28,348 nt of DNA from contig CAYSDF010000005.1 in the NCBI GenBank assembly GCA_964429675.1, positions 1 to 28,348 of the forward strand. The letters are read 5' to 3'. This stretch comes from GWA2-44-9 sp964429675. Its GTDB lineage: Bacteria; Patescibacteriota; Minisyncoccia; 2-02-FULL-40-12; GWA2-44-9. Shown in pieces: positions 13,901-20,461 of the stretch; positions within the stretch are counted from its first letter, which is position 1; every line of letters begins with the position of its first letter. The position numbers and the translations under genes were made by a program. Below the pieces are notes generated by a model, which had not been told where the DNA came from, made no database searches, and saw only the letters and a list, made by a program, of their open reading frames with translations.

Positions 13901-16120
13901 CTACTCAAAATGAGTTAGTTTTTGGAAAGATTCCAGTCTTTCTTTTAGTAGGGGATAGTTCCTCATGTTAGGATCCTCCTTGAGTAGCAGGCGAGCCTCC
14001 AGGCGAGCCTTTTTTATTAAATCGATGTTGGCCAGAGAAGCCATGCCCAAGTCAGGCATCCCAGACTGTTTTACGCCAAAGAACTCTCCCGGCCCGCGAA
14101 TGGCCATGTCTTTTTCGGCCAGTTCAAAGCCATCATCGCATTCTTCAAGAGCCTTTAATCTTTTATTTATGGTTTTATCTCCGGTAGAGGAAAGTAGGAG
14201 ACAATAAGACTGGTATTCATCGCGCCCAACCCGGCCCCGGAACTGATGGAGCTGAGCCAGGCCGAATCTCTCAGCGCTTTCAATCATCATTATGGTGGCG
14301 TTGGGAACATCCACGCCAACCTCGATCACAGAAGTAGAGACTAGTATGTTTGTCAGACCATCTTTAAATTTAGTCATCACCTCATCTTTTTCTTTGGGCT
14401 TTAATCTGCCATGAAGCATCGCCACCTTAAGATCCGGAAAGACTTCTTCAGATAATTTCTTGTACTCCTCCTCAACTGCTTTTACATCGGCCCAAAGTAT
14501 ATTCATTTTCGATAACCCGCCGGCGGTTTTAATCTCTTTCTTAGGATCGCTTATCTCAATTCTGGGGCACACGACAAAAACTTGCCTTCCCTTAGCCACT
14601 TCGCTTCGGACAAATTGGTAAGCTTCTCTAACTTTTGCATGAGGAATAATTTTGGTAATTATTTTCTGCCTATTCTTGGGCTTCTCTTTAATCAAAGAAA
14701 TGTCTAGGTCGCCATATATAGTCAGGGCTAAAGTGCGGGGGATAGGAGTAGCGGTCATAGAAAGAAGATGCGGCACAGTATCTTGTATCGTGTATCTTGC
14801 ATCGTGTATCTTAGAATTCTTTAATAGGGCTGATCGCTGCTGGATTCCAAATCGATGCTGTTCATCTATTACTACTACTGCCAAGCTCTTGAAACTAACA
14901 TCTTTTTGTATAACGGCATGAGTTCCGATTATTATATCTACGTAGCCGGCTGATATTTTTTTCTTTAACTCTGACCTAGAAACAACCTCATTATTTATCT
15001 TAGCCGATGAGGCCGTAAGAAGCCCTATCTTAATTGAATCCTGGCCCACAAGCATACTCATTGTATTAAAATGCTGATTAGCCAGGACTTCCGTCGGAAC
15101 CATGAAAACCGTCTGATGGCCGGCTTTAGCGACCTGAAAGGCGGCTATCAAAGCCACTACTGTCTTTCCGCTTCCAACATCTCCCTCCATTAATCGGTTC
15201 ATCGGGTAGCTTTTCTCTAAGTCCTTTAATATTTCCAAAGCGGCAATCTTCTGATCTTTGGTCAATTCAAAAGGCAGATTGGCAATAAAATTCTTAACCA
15301 ACTCCTGATCAAATTTCACAGAGACTGATTTAAGCTGATTTAATTTTCTCCTTTCTAGTAGCGCCTTAAGCTGGAATAAAAGCAGGTCTTCAAAAGCAAA
15401 TCTTTCTTTAGCAGCCTCGGCCTGTTTTAAATCCGAAGGAAAATGGATAGTTTGAATAGCATCATCCATCTTCGGAAAATTATATTTCTGTAATACAGCT
15501 TCGGGTAGGGGATCGTCTATTTTTAAATCCTTCAGAAGAGGCTTTATCAAAAACCTTAGATATTTAGAACTAACTCCTTCTGTTTCCGGATATATGGGTA
15601 TCAGGCCGCTAGTATGCTTGAGTGTCGTCGGCTGCTGATCATTATCAGCTCCTGGCTCTTGGCTGGAAGTTATTTTCTCATACGTCGGACTTGAAACATA
15701 AAGGCCATGCTTATCCAAATTCACCTTACCGGCCAGACTGACTAGAGTCCCTTCGGGTAAGCTATCGGCTATATAGGGCTGGTTAAACCAGACTACCTTC
15801 ACAGCACCGGTAGAGTCCTGGACGATAGCGTTGGTTATGGTCAACCGGCGCGGAAATATTCTCCTACTATCCATCTTGACTACTTCCCCCTGGATATTCA
15901 CTTTCTGGCCCGGCTCGATATTGGCTATGGAAAGAGTCTGAGTATAGTCATCATAACGGACAGGGAAGTGACGCAGAAGGTCTCTGAGTGTTTTTATACC
16001 AAGGCTATGAAGCCGCGATAAATTTCTTGAGCCGACATTCCTTAGTTTTTCTATCCCGACGTTTAAGTCGGGACTCCGACCGCTAAGCGTCGGGGTGGAG
16101 TTTTGATAGAAGTCTGCCAT
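13901..16120 (-). CDS. recG: ATP-dependent DNA helicase RecG
   Basis: A 739-residue protein, a little longer than the usual ~690. It has the wedge/OB domain in the N-terminal third (ANIEPGQKVNIQGEV), Walker A GDVGSGKT (313-320), the DEQHRFG DEAH-type box, SMTATPIPRTLALT (motif III) and QFRGRVGRDEYQSYC (motif VI). RecG remodels stalled replication forks and branches Holliday junctions. Two stretches look inserted. The first ~20 codons contain a palindrome (about 16055-16097) and lie before the expected family start. Between DEQHRFGIQQR and motif III, 14777-14813 is a short tandem repeat coding SKIHDARYTIQDT. The ATG lies about three bases after the predicted transcription start, so the mRNA may be leaderless. 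Confidence 0.96.
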   Translation of the reverse strand: MADFYQNSTPTLSGRSPDLNVGIEKLRNVGSRNLSRLHSLGIKTLRDLLRHFPVRYDDYTQTLSIANIEPGQKVNIQGEVVKMDSRRIFPRRLTITNAIVQDSTGAVKVVWFNQPYIADSLPEGTLVSLAGKVNLDKHGLYVSSPTYEKITSSQEPGADNDQQPTTLKHTSGLIPIYPETEGVSSKYLRFLIKPLLKDLKIDDPLPEAVLQKYNFPKMDDAIQTIHFPSDLKQAEAAKERFAFEDLLLFQLKALLERRKLNQLKSVSVKFDQELVKNFIANLPFELTKDQKIAALEILKDLEKSYPMNRLMEGDVGSGKTVVALIAAFQVAKAGHQTVFMVPTEVLANQHFNTMSMLVGQDSIKIGLLTASSAKINNEVVSRSELKKKISAGYVDIIIGTHAVIQKDVSFKSLAVVVIDEQHRFGIQQRSALLKNSKIHDARYTIQDTVPHLLSMTATPIPRTLALTIYGDLDISLIKEKPKNRQKIITKIIPHAKVREAYQFVRSEVAKGRQVFVVCPRIEISDPKKEIKTAGGLSKMNILWADVKAVEEEYKKLSEEVFPDLKVAMLHGRLKPKEKDEVMTKFKDGLTNILVSTSVIEVGVDVPNATIMMIESAERFGLAQLHQFRGRVGRDEYQSYCLLLSSTGDKTINKRLKALEECDDGFELAEKDMAIRGPGEFFGVKQSGMPDLGMASLANIDLIKKARLEARLLLKEDPNMRNYPLLKERLESFQKLTHFE

Positions 16121-16129
16121 TTGGCTAAT

Positions 16130-16158
16130 ATTTTACCACTAATGTAGAAAATTGTAAA
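16130..16158 (-). promoter_or_regulatory. Promoter of recG
   Basis: On the minus strand TTTACA (16158-16153), 17 bases, then TAAAAT (16135-16130) with TGG just upstream. Transcription would begin around 16123, right at the recG ATG. Confidence 0.6.
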
Positions 16159-16164
16159 AATATA

Positions 16165-16192
16165 TTGACTAGTAGTAGGGGGGGGGTATACT
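16165..16192 (+). promoter_or_regulatory. Consensus promoter of the small coiled-coil gene
   Basis: TTGACT (16165-16170), a 16-base spacer ending in a run of nine Gs, and TATACT (16187-16192). It is divergent from the recG promoter. Confidence 0.75.
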
Positions 16193-16235
16193 AAGGTTAC
16201 AGGTCGACATATTAAAATAATTTTTATACAAAAAA

Positions 16236-16493
16236 ATGGAACACATGCCCGAATATGACCCGACAAAAGATGTCGAGAGGAGAGAAGTAGAAGAACTTCG
16301 GCACCTAGAAGAAAGGCAGGGTTATCTAAGAGGCGAAAGGTCAAAATTTGAAGATGCAATGAGGCCTCTTGGAACAAGTGATCAGGATCTAGCTAAAGAT
16401 CGACAATATCAAAATTCCATTACGCATCTCGATGAAGAAATGGCTAGGAATGAGCAGAAAATTCATGAGTTAGGTAGAAAACTAAGCAAGTAG
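16236..16493 (+). CDS. Small charged coiled-coil protein
   Basis: An 85-residue protein, not recognised. It is almost entirely charged and helical (VERREVEELRHLEERQ, DEEMARNEQKIHELGRKL), so a two-helix coiled coil is likely. It has no signal peptide or membrane segment. It has its own consensus promoter 44 bases upstream and its own terminator downstream, which supports expression even though no Shine-Dalgarno site precedes the ATG. The second ATG (codon 4) is an alternative start. No function is proposed. Confidence 0.7.
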   Translation: MEHMPEYDPTKDVERREVEELRHLEERQGYLRGERSKFEDAMRPLGTSDQDLAKDRQYQNSITHLDEEMARNEQKIHELGRKLSK

Positions 16494-16509
16494 ACTCCAC
16501 AATAATATA

Positions 16510-16534
16510 AAACACCCTAATCGGGTGTTTTATA
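16510..16534. terminator. Terminator shared by the coiled-coil gene and tRNA-Arg
   Basis: AAACACCC/GGGTGTTT (16510-16517 with 16523-16530) with A-rich and T-rich flanks. It can act in both directions between the convergent coiled-coil gene and tRNA-Arg. Confidence 0.85.
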
Positions 16535-16542
16535 TTACATTG

Positions 16543-16614
16543 TCCCCTCGAGAGGAGTCGAACCTCTGTTCCAAGCTCCGCAAGCTTGTGTCCTATCCAC
16601 TGAACGACGAGGGG
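16543..16614 (-). tRNA. tRNA-Arg (anticodon GCG)
   Basis: On the minus strand a 72-base cloverleaf: acceptor CCCCTCG/CGAGGGG with discriminator A, D-arm TTCAGTGGATAGGA, anticodon arm CAAGC-TTGCGGA-GCTTG (anticodon GCG, reading CGC/CGU), and T-arm GAGGTTCGACTCCTC. No CCA is encoded. Most bacteria read these codons with ACG that is deaminated to inosine; GCG here avoids that need. Confidence 0.95.
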
Positions 16615-16618
16615 ATAT

Positions 16619-16882
16619 CTAGTGCGCTATCTTAATATATCCGTCTGCTACTATTTTTTCAATAAAATCTTTTCTTTTCATTCGTTTAATCTTATTCTCA
16701 ATTCTTCTAGCCACAAGTAGTGACTCGACTTCTTGAGTTAAAACAACTTGAGGTAATATCATATTCCTAGTTGTCTGTGTATGACCATAAGAATGCTGTT
16801 TCAATCTTCGATTAATATCAGAAGTGCTTCCAATATAAAATCTATTATTGATATCTCTCAGTATATAAACATATGCTTTCAT
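16619..16882 (-). CDS. GIY-YIG endonuclease domain protein
   Basis: An 87-residue single-domain protein: VYIL (GIY position) and FYIGST (YIG position, Tyr16), then Arg25/Arg26 in the first helix (DINRRLKQH) and a Glu in IENKIKRMK at the metal-binding position. The GIY-YIG fold makes DNA nicks or breaks in UvrC, homing enzymes and small orphan proteins like this one. The gene lies just upstream of tRNA-Arg on the same strand, its stop four bases from the tRNA 5' end. On its other side is a partial copy of the tRNA-Arg 5' end split by a palindrome, hinting at mobility linked to tRNA genes. No ribosome site is evident. Confidence 0.88.
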   Translation of the reverse strand: MKAYVYILRDINNRFYIGSTSDINRRLKQHSYGHTQTTRNMILPQVVLTQEVESLLVARRIENKIKRMKRKDFIEKIVADGYIKIAH

Positions 16883-16887
16883 AATTA

Positions 16888-16983
16888 TTGCCTATCCACC
16901 CCGACGTCGCCCTGCGAGTCGGGGAGCCGACCTCCGACACTTCCGTCCTAGCAGGCGGAGCGTCGGCTTTGAACGATGAGCGC
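16888..16983 (-). repeat. Split partial copy of the tRNA-Arg 5' end with palindromic insert
   Basis: On the plus strand TTGCCTATCCAC (16888-16899) matches the part of tRNA-Arg starting at position 15, and TGAACGATGAGCGC (16970-16983) matches tRNA positions 14 to 1 with three mismatches. Between them is a 70-base GC-rich insert (16900-16969) with CCGACG and CGTCGG near its ends. The break is between tRNA positions 14 and 15, the same as at the two split tRNA-Ser copies. Confidence 0.7.
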
Positions 16984-17011
16984 GCTCGAAAAGGGCCTAG
17001 AGTTGATATTA

Positions 17012-17692
17012 TTATAACCCTATCCTCTTGGCAATTAGATCTACGATTGAAGACTCGTGCTCCTTTTCTGCCAAAAAACTGATCATAAGAGAGCGGATTT
17101 CTAAAGGATCCCTATCTTCTATAGAGACTCTTATGTAAGGCAGATACCACTTCCTTGATTCAAGGCTTAGCTCCTTATGCCCACCGGGATTATAATCGAT
17201 CCAAAAAGACTTTAGGTCGCGATAAAAATACTTAGCATCTGCCACGGTCACGCCGGAATCATCGACTGTTATATCTGAGATACTTGGCTTCTTATTGGCA
17301 TATATAATAAACATCATAGAAGTAAGCATCAGAAATATTGCCGAGAGAACATCCTTCTGAAAAACAAGTAGCCCGCCTCCGGCCACTATCAGGCTTATGA
17401 TTACCATGGAGAGGTACTTTTTCTGAGGATTATAGTAAAATGAAGGCGCCTGCCAGGAAATTTTGGGACTTGATAGTTTCTGACTTGGAAATTGTACGGG
17501 GCCGGCGGGAAAATGCATAGCCCCTGAATTGGAGTTAATTACGGTTGCGTTATTATTAATCTTCTTTTTAGGCTTAGGGTAGACCTTCATCTCGCCTGCA
17601 GGCCAAGCTGAATAATCACTCTTTCTTAGTGCGATATCGGGTCTTACCGATACTTCCTTCTTCTTTTTACGCAAATCAATTATGTGGGCCAT
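17012..17692 (-). CDS. Membrane protein with two central helices, unknown function
   Basis: A 226-residue protein, not recognised. The first ~90 residues are hydrophilic, Lys/Pro/Asn-rich and probably disordered. Two transmembrane helices follow (about 93-112 and 114-132), then a C-terminal domain with alternating strands (ISDITVDDSGVTVADAKYF, PYIRVSIEDRDPLEI) resembling a small PH-like or beta-rich cytoplasmic domain. There is no signal peptide. It lies alone between tRNA-linked repeat blocks. No clear ribosome site precedes the ATG. Confidence 0.75.
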   Translation of the reverse strand: MAHIIDLRKKKKEVSVRPDIALRKSDYSAWPAGEMKVYPKPKKKINNNATVINSNSGAMHFPAGPVQFPSQKLSSPKISWQAPSFYYNPQKKYLSMVIISLIVAGGGLLVFQKDVLSAIFLMLTSMMFIIYANKKPSISDITVDDSGVTVADAKYFYRDLKSFWIDYNPGGHKELSLESRKWYLPYIRVSIEDRDPLEIRSLMISFLAEKEHESSIVDLIAKRIGL

Positions 17693-17709
17693 ATTTAAAG
17701 ATTAGTTAG

Positions 17710-17817
17710 GTGGGATTCGGTCTCGCCCCGCCGTGGCGGGGCTCCGCCTTTCGAATCCTCTCTATCTCGCAATGATGCCCCGCGCAGACAGCCACTGGCT
17801 GTCCTTGCGGATCATTG
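17710..17817. repeat. Palindromic block at the 3' end of tRNA-Ser(GCT)
   Basis: From left to right: GTGGGATTCG (17710-17719, a tRNA-Ser T-arm fragment), a hairpin CCCCGCC-gt-GGCGGGG (17726-17741), TTCGAATCC (about 17750-17758, inverted T-arm copy) and a 48-base palindrome (17770-17817) with outer arms CAATGAT/ATCATTG and inner arms GACAGCC/GGCTGTC. The palindrome abuts the tRNA discriminator base. A close relative sits in the same place beside tRNA-Ser(TGA) at 22694-22742. Confidence 0.75.
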
Positions 17818-17906
17818 CGGAGACGGGAGGATTCGAACCTCCGGAGGAGTTTTACCCCCTCACCTCTTTAGCAAAGAGGTACATTAGACCACTCTGACAC
17901 GTCTCC
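17818..17906 (-). tRNA. tRNA-Ser (anticodon GCT)
   Basis: On the minus strand an 89-base class II tRNA: acceptor GGAGACG/CGTCTCC, discriminator G, anticodon arm CCTCT-TTGCTAA-AGAGG (anticodon GCT, reading AGC/AGU), a long variable arm (GAGGGGG.. to ..CTCC) as expected for Ser, and T-arm GGAGG-TTCGAAT-CCTCC. No CCA is encoded. Confidence 0.96.
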
Positions 17907-17911
17907 ATTTT

Positions 17912-18148
17912 TTAAAATAATTTCTTGAAAGCAACCCCGCCTTTATAACTCTTTATTTCCATCTCACGACGATAAGCATCTTGTTTTGTGGAATATTGCT
18001 CTTTATACACGAGTCGCCATGGTCTTTGCGATTTTGTAGATTTATTTCTACCGGCATTATGTCGCTCAATTCTTTTATCAAGATTGCTCGTCGAGCCTAC
18101 ATAATATTTACCGCTTTTATCACTTTGTAGAATATAGGCATTAAACAT
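17912..18148 (-). CDS. GIY-YIG endonuclease domain protein
   Basis: A 78-residue single-domain protein: AYIL (GIY position), KYYVGST (YIG position, Tyr16), LDKRIERHN with the conserved Arg26, and a Glu in YRREMEIK at the metal-binding site. I start it at the ATG at 18148 (MFNAYI). A start at 18172 would add eight residues that come from the split tRNA fragment and are not part of the fold. The stop lies five bases before the 5' end of tRNA-Ser(GCT), same strand, the same layout as the gene beside tRNA-Arg. It differs in sequence from that gene and belongs to the ~80-residue GIY-YIG family close to UvrC-N-like orphan proteins. Whether it is an active endonuclease is unknown. Confidence 0.87.
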   Translation of the reverse strand: MFNAYILQSDKSGKYYVGSTSNLDKRIERHNAGRNKSTKSQRPWRLVYKEQYSTKQDAYRREMEIKSYKGGVAFKKLF

Positions 18149-18157
18149 AGTATAAAG

Positions 18158-18263
18158 CATTGGACCACCCACCGCTGAGCTGAAAGCTAGTCACCGCCAT
18201 CGGCGGGATCCCGCTTTCAGCGGTGACGGGGCCCCGCCATAGGCGGTGGTCTGACACGTCTCC
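18158..18263 (-). repeat. Split partial copy of tRNA-Ser(GCT) 5' end with 81-bp palindromic element (copy A)
   Basis: CATTGGACCAC (18158-18168) matches tRNA from position 15 on with one mismatch, and TCTGACACGTCTCC (18250-18263) is a perfect copy of positions 14 to 1. The 81-base insert between them (18169-18249) begins CCACCGC and ends GCGGTGG and contains further palindromes (GGCGGGATCCCGC, GGGGCCCC). Its relative at 22477-22557 has the same length and is inverted with respect to the tRNA. Confidence 0.85.
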
Positions 18264-18327
18264 AGAGTCATAAACACTTTATTTTACTTTAAAACAGCGA
18301 TATTTTCAAATCACTTCCCATTCTTCG

Positions 18328-18762
18328 CTAATCATCTTCTTTTAGATTGCGTGGGCTCTTCTTGTAGGCATTGAGACTCTTTGATACTTCGCTAAGCAAG
18401 AAGGCACCCAATACTTCATATGTTAGATATCTGATGGGAGGGGAGACCTCCAAATGAGTGAAGAAACTGATCAAGAGCATAGCCAAAAGGGATATCCACC
18501 ACACATACACGAAGAGTTCTCCCGGCATGACATTGAGCTTTACGCCTGTCCATCTTGAAGTTTCCTTATGTATTATATAAACACTGAGCAGCATTAGATA
18601 GCTAGAGACGAGGGCTTCGGAAATATCGAACTTAGGAATAAGGAAATCGAGCCAACTTAATACGAGTAGGATGGCTGTCCAGGTAAGTAGAAAGTAAAAA
18701 AGTAGATCCTTTACCGAGGATAATTCTGTTCTATAGCGCTTGGCTACGATATTATTATCCAT
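18328..18762 (-). CDS. Four-helix membrane protein, unknown function
   Basis: A 144-residue integral membrane protein, not recognised. Hydrophobic segments at about residues 18-40 (DLLFYFLLTWTAILLVLSWL), 49-63, 83-101 and 108-127, with a charged C-terminal tail ending in acidic residues. The first helix is preceded by basic residues, consistent with an N-in topology. It has no enzyme motif. The start ATG has no clear ribosome site; a 15-bp perfect inverted repeat (18772-18813) lies just upstream. It appears to be a single-gene unit. Confidence 0.75.
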   Translation of the reverse strand: MDNNIVAKRYRTELSSVKDLLFYFLLTWTAILLVLSWLDFLIPKFDISEALVSSYLMLLSVYIIHKETSRWTGVKLNVMPGELFVYVWWISLLAMLLISFFTHLEVSPPIRYLTYEVLGAFLLSEVSKSLNAYKKSPRNLKEDD

Positions 18763-19090
18763 AGTTATACTTAATTTTCTGGTTTAAGTTGTTAAGCCTA
18801 AACCAGAAAATTATTAAACTATCCCGAATCTCTTTCGTCTCTGCTATTTCGAGCTCATTCCAAAATCATCATACGTGATTTTGAAATAAGCTCATAAGAT
18901 GTTAAGGTATTAATCCTGTCTAGTTAAATTATATCAGGTTTTAAGCCAAAACAATAGCTAAAAATGGCCAAAATTGATGAAATTTAAAAATTTGGCTCAA
19001 TGGGCCAAATTTTTTGCCAAAGTGTCAAGTTTATATTCAAATTGTCCACTAATTATGCACTGGTTATCGACATTTCTGAATTTACATTCA
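18763..19090. other. AT-rich intergenic stretch with three hairpins
   Basis: No gene seen. It holds a perfect 15-bp inverted repeat (18772-18786 with 18799-18813, core TTTTCTGGTTTA), an imperfect one near 18850-18893 (CAAAATCA/TGATTTTG inside GAGC/GCTC), and a terminator-like TTTGGC/GCCAAA hairpin followed by six Ts (18991-19016). Confidence 0.6.
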
Positions 19091-19096
19091 TTTTTA

Positions 19097-19124
19097 TTGA
19101 CTGGATTTTCCGGAGTGGTATACT
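19097..19124 (+). promoter_or_regulatory. Promoter of metK
   Basis: TTGACT (19097-19102), a 16-base spacer and TATACT (19119-19124), near consensus. Transcription would start near 19131, just before the riboswitch. Confidence 0.85.
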
Positions 19125-19144
19125 TAAAAAATTAACAATTAAAT

Positions 19145-19264
19145 CATATCAAGAAGACAGAGAGTCCCATTCTGGGACGAGATTACTAGGTCTCTTAATC
19201 TGTCTAGCAACCTGCAATTTATTTGTAAGGTGCTTCTAGCCCAACTTACCTTGGGAGAGATATG
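19145..19264 (+). promoter_or_regulatory. S-box (SAM-I clan) riboswitch upstream of metK
   Basis: The conserved S-box pieces occur in order. P1 is CATATC/GATATG (19145-19150 with 19259-19264). TATCAAGA follows its 5' arm. P2 is GACAGA/TCTGTC with an enlarged head carrying two small hairpins (GTCCC/GGGAC and GAGA/TCTC). Then comes TAGCAACC, P3 (ACCTGCAA/TTGTAAGGT), AAGGTGCT, and P4 (CCCAA/TTGGG). S-box aptamers bind S-adenosylmethionine, the product of the downstream enzyme, so this is direct feedback control. The P2 head is larger than in classical SAM-I, so a variant such as SAM-I/IV is possible. Confidence 0.85.
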
Positions 19265-19284
19265 CCGAATCCATGATGCGTCAT

Positions 19285-19310
19285 ACTTCCGAAGGGGAGT
19301 TTTGTTTTTT
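19285..19310 (+). terminator. Riboswitch expression platform: hairpin with T-run touching the metK start
   Basis: ACTTCC-gaag-GGGAGT followed by TTTGTTTTTT and immediately ATG. The stem contains the only purine-rich ribosome site (GGGGAG), so it could work as a terminator or by hiding the ribosome site. Confidence 0.6.
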
Positions 19311-20363
19311 ATGGCAAAGCTACGGACTGCTGAAAGCGTAACATCCGGCCATCCGGACAAGATATGTGATCAGATATCAGATGCGATACTAGATTCTTAT
19401 CTAGCGCAAGACCCCTTAAGTCGTGTCGCGGTTGAGACATTCGGCTCACATGGGCTTATAGTCATCGGGGGAGAGGTGACAAGCAGTGGAAATATTAATA
19501 TTGAAAATATCGCCCTGGAAACTTACAGATCTATCGGCTACATCGATACCCCTCGCATTATCACTAATGTCGTCAGTCAGTCGCAAGACATAGCCCAGGG
19601 CGTTGATATCGGAGGTGCCGGAGATCAGGGGATAATGTACGGCTACGCCACGAACGAGACTAGGGAGTATCTGCCTACACCGGTCGTTTACGCTCACAGG
19701 CTAGCAGAGGAATTAGAAAATTTTCGTAAAAGCAATACTTTATTTGATTGGTTAGGTCCAGATGGAAAGACCCAAGTCACTATGGACGGAGATAGGGTAA
19801 TAAATATTTTAATCTCTGCTCAACATAAAAAGGATACTGACCAGAAAAAAATGATAGAATTAATATCGGAAAATATTATCGTGCCAATTATCGGTAAGGG
19901 CGACTATCAAATATTAATTAATCCGACAGGGAAATTTATACAGGGAGGTTTTGAAGCCGACACCGGACTTACTGGAAGAAAGATCATGGTAGATACTTAC
20001 GGCGGATTAATACCTCACGGTGGGGGATGCTTCTCCGGCAAAGATCCGACCAAAGTTGACCGCTCCGGTGCTTACATGGCCAGATTTGTGGCTAAAAATA
20101 TTGTTGCAAATAATTATGCCTCGCGATGCTTGGTCAGTGTTGCCTATGCTATCGGCAGGAGAGAACCCCTAATGATTGATGTTGAAAGTTTTGGAACGGG
20201 TGATGATCTGGCGATACGCCAACGCATTTTAAAATCATTTGATTTTTCGCCCCTTGGGATTATCGGGCTTCTCAAACTACGAAGGCCGATCTACCAAAAA
20301 ACAGCCACTTATGGCCATTTTGGTAAGAGTGATTTGCCCTGGGAGGAGATAATAAGTTTTTAG
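19311..20363 (+). CDS. metK: S-adenosylmethionine synthetase
   Basis: A 350-residue protein (typical MetK about 380-400). It makes S-adenosylmethionine from methionine and ATP. Signature motifs are all present: SGHPDKICDQISDAILD (ATP and substrate), GAGDQGIMYGYA and GGGCFSGKDPTKVDRS (P-loop-like). I choose the ATG at 19311 because the protein family begins right there (MAKLRTAESVTSGHPDK); the longer in-frame extension to 19230 runs through the riboswitch. It is shorter than usual mainly through trimmed loops in the middle and C-terminus, a common trend in reduced genomes. The gene has its own promoter and SAM riboswitch and no operon partner. Confidence is high. Confidence 0.97.
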   Translation: MAKLRTAESVTSGHPDKICDQISDAILDSYLAQDPLSRVAVETFGSHGLIVIGGEVTSSGNINIENIALETYRSIGYIDTPRIITNVVSQSQDIAQGVDIGGAGDQGIMYGYATNETREYLPTPVVYAHRLAEELENFRKSNTLFDWLGPDGKTQVTMDGDRVINILISAQHKKDTDQKKMIELISENIIVPIIGKGDYQILINPTGKFIQGGFEADTGLTGRKIMVDTYGGLIPHGGGCFSGKDPTKVDRSGAYMARFVAKNIVANNYASRCLVSVAYAIGRREPLMIDVESFGTGDDLAIRQRILKSFDFSPLGIIGLLKLRRPIYQKTATYGHFGKSDLPWEEIISF

Positions 20364-20371
20364 AAAATACT

Positions 20372-20459
20372 TTGGCGGAGAGAGTGGGATTCGCTCTCAG
20401 CTTGAATTTTATTCCAAAAATTCAGCTTCCCTGCCCTGCCGGCAGGCAGGAAGTCCCGA
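20372..20459. repeat. Solo tRNA-Ser 3'-end fragment and hairpins after metK
   Basis: GCGGAGAGAGTGGGATTCG (20375-20393) is identical to the 3' end of tRNA-Ser(ACT) as read on the plus strand at 22370-22388, yet no tRNA lies here. A hairpin AGCTTGAATTTT/AAAAATTCAGCT (about 20399-20426) and a CCTGCCGGCAGG palindrome (about 20435-20446) follow. The first hairpin could end the metK transcript, but it lacks a T-run. Confidence 0.7.
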
Positions 20460-20461
20460 CC

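Noticed and set aside
16888..17082. 64-codon open frame next to the GIY-YIG gene
   Set aside because: It starts in the split tRNA-Arg copy and crosses the palindromic insert; no protein signal.
19000..19239. Open frame of 79 codons upstream of metK
   Set aside because: It runs through the metK promoter and the SAM riboswitch, has no ribosome site and no recognisable protein pattern.
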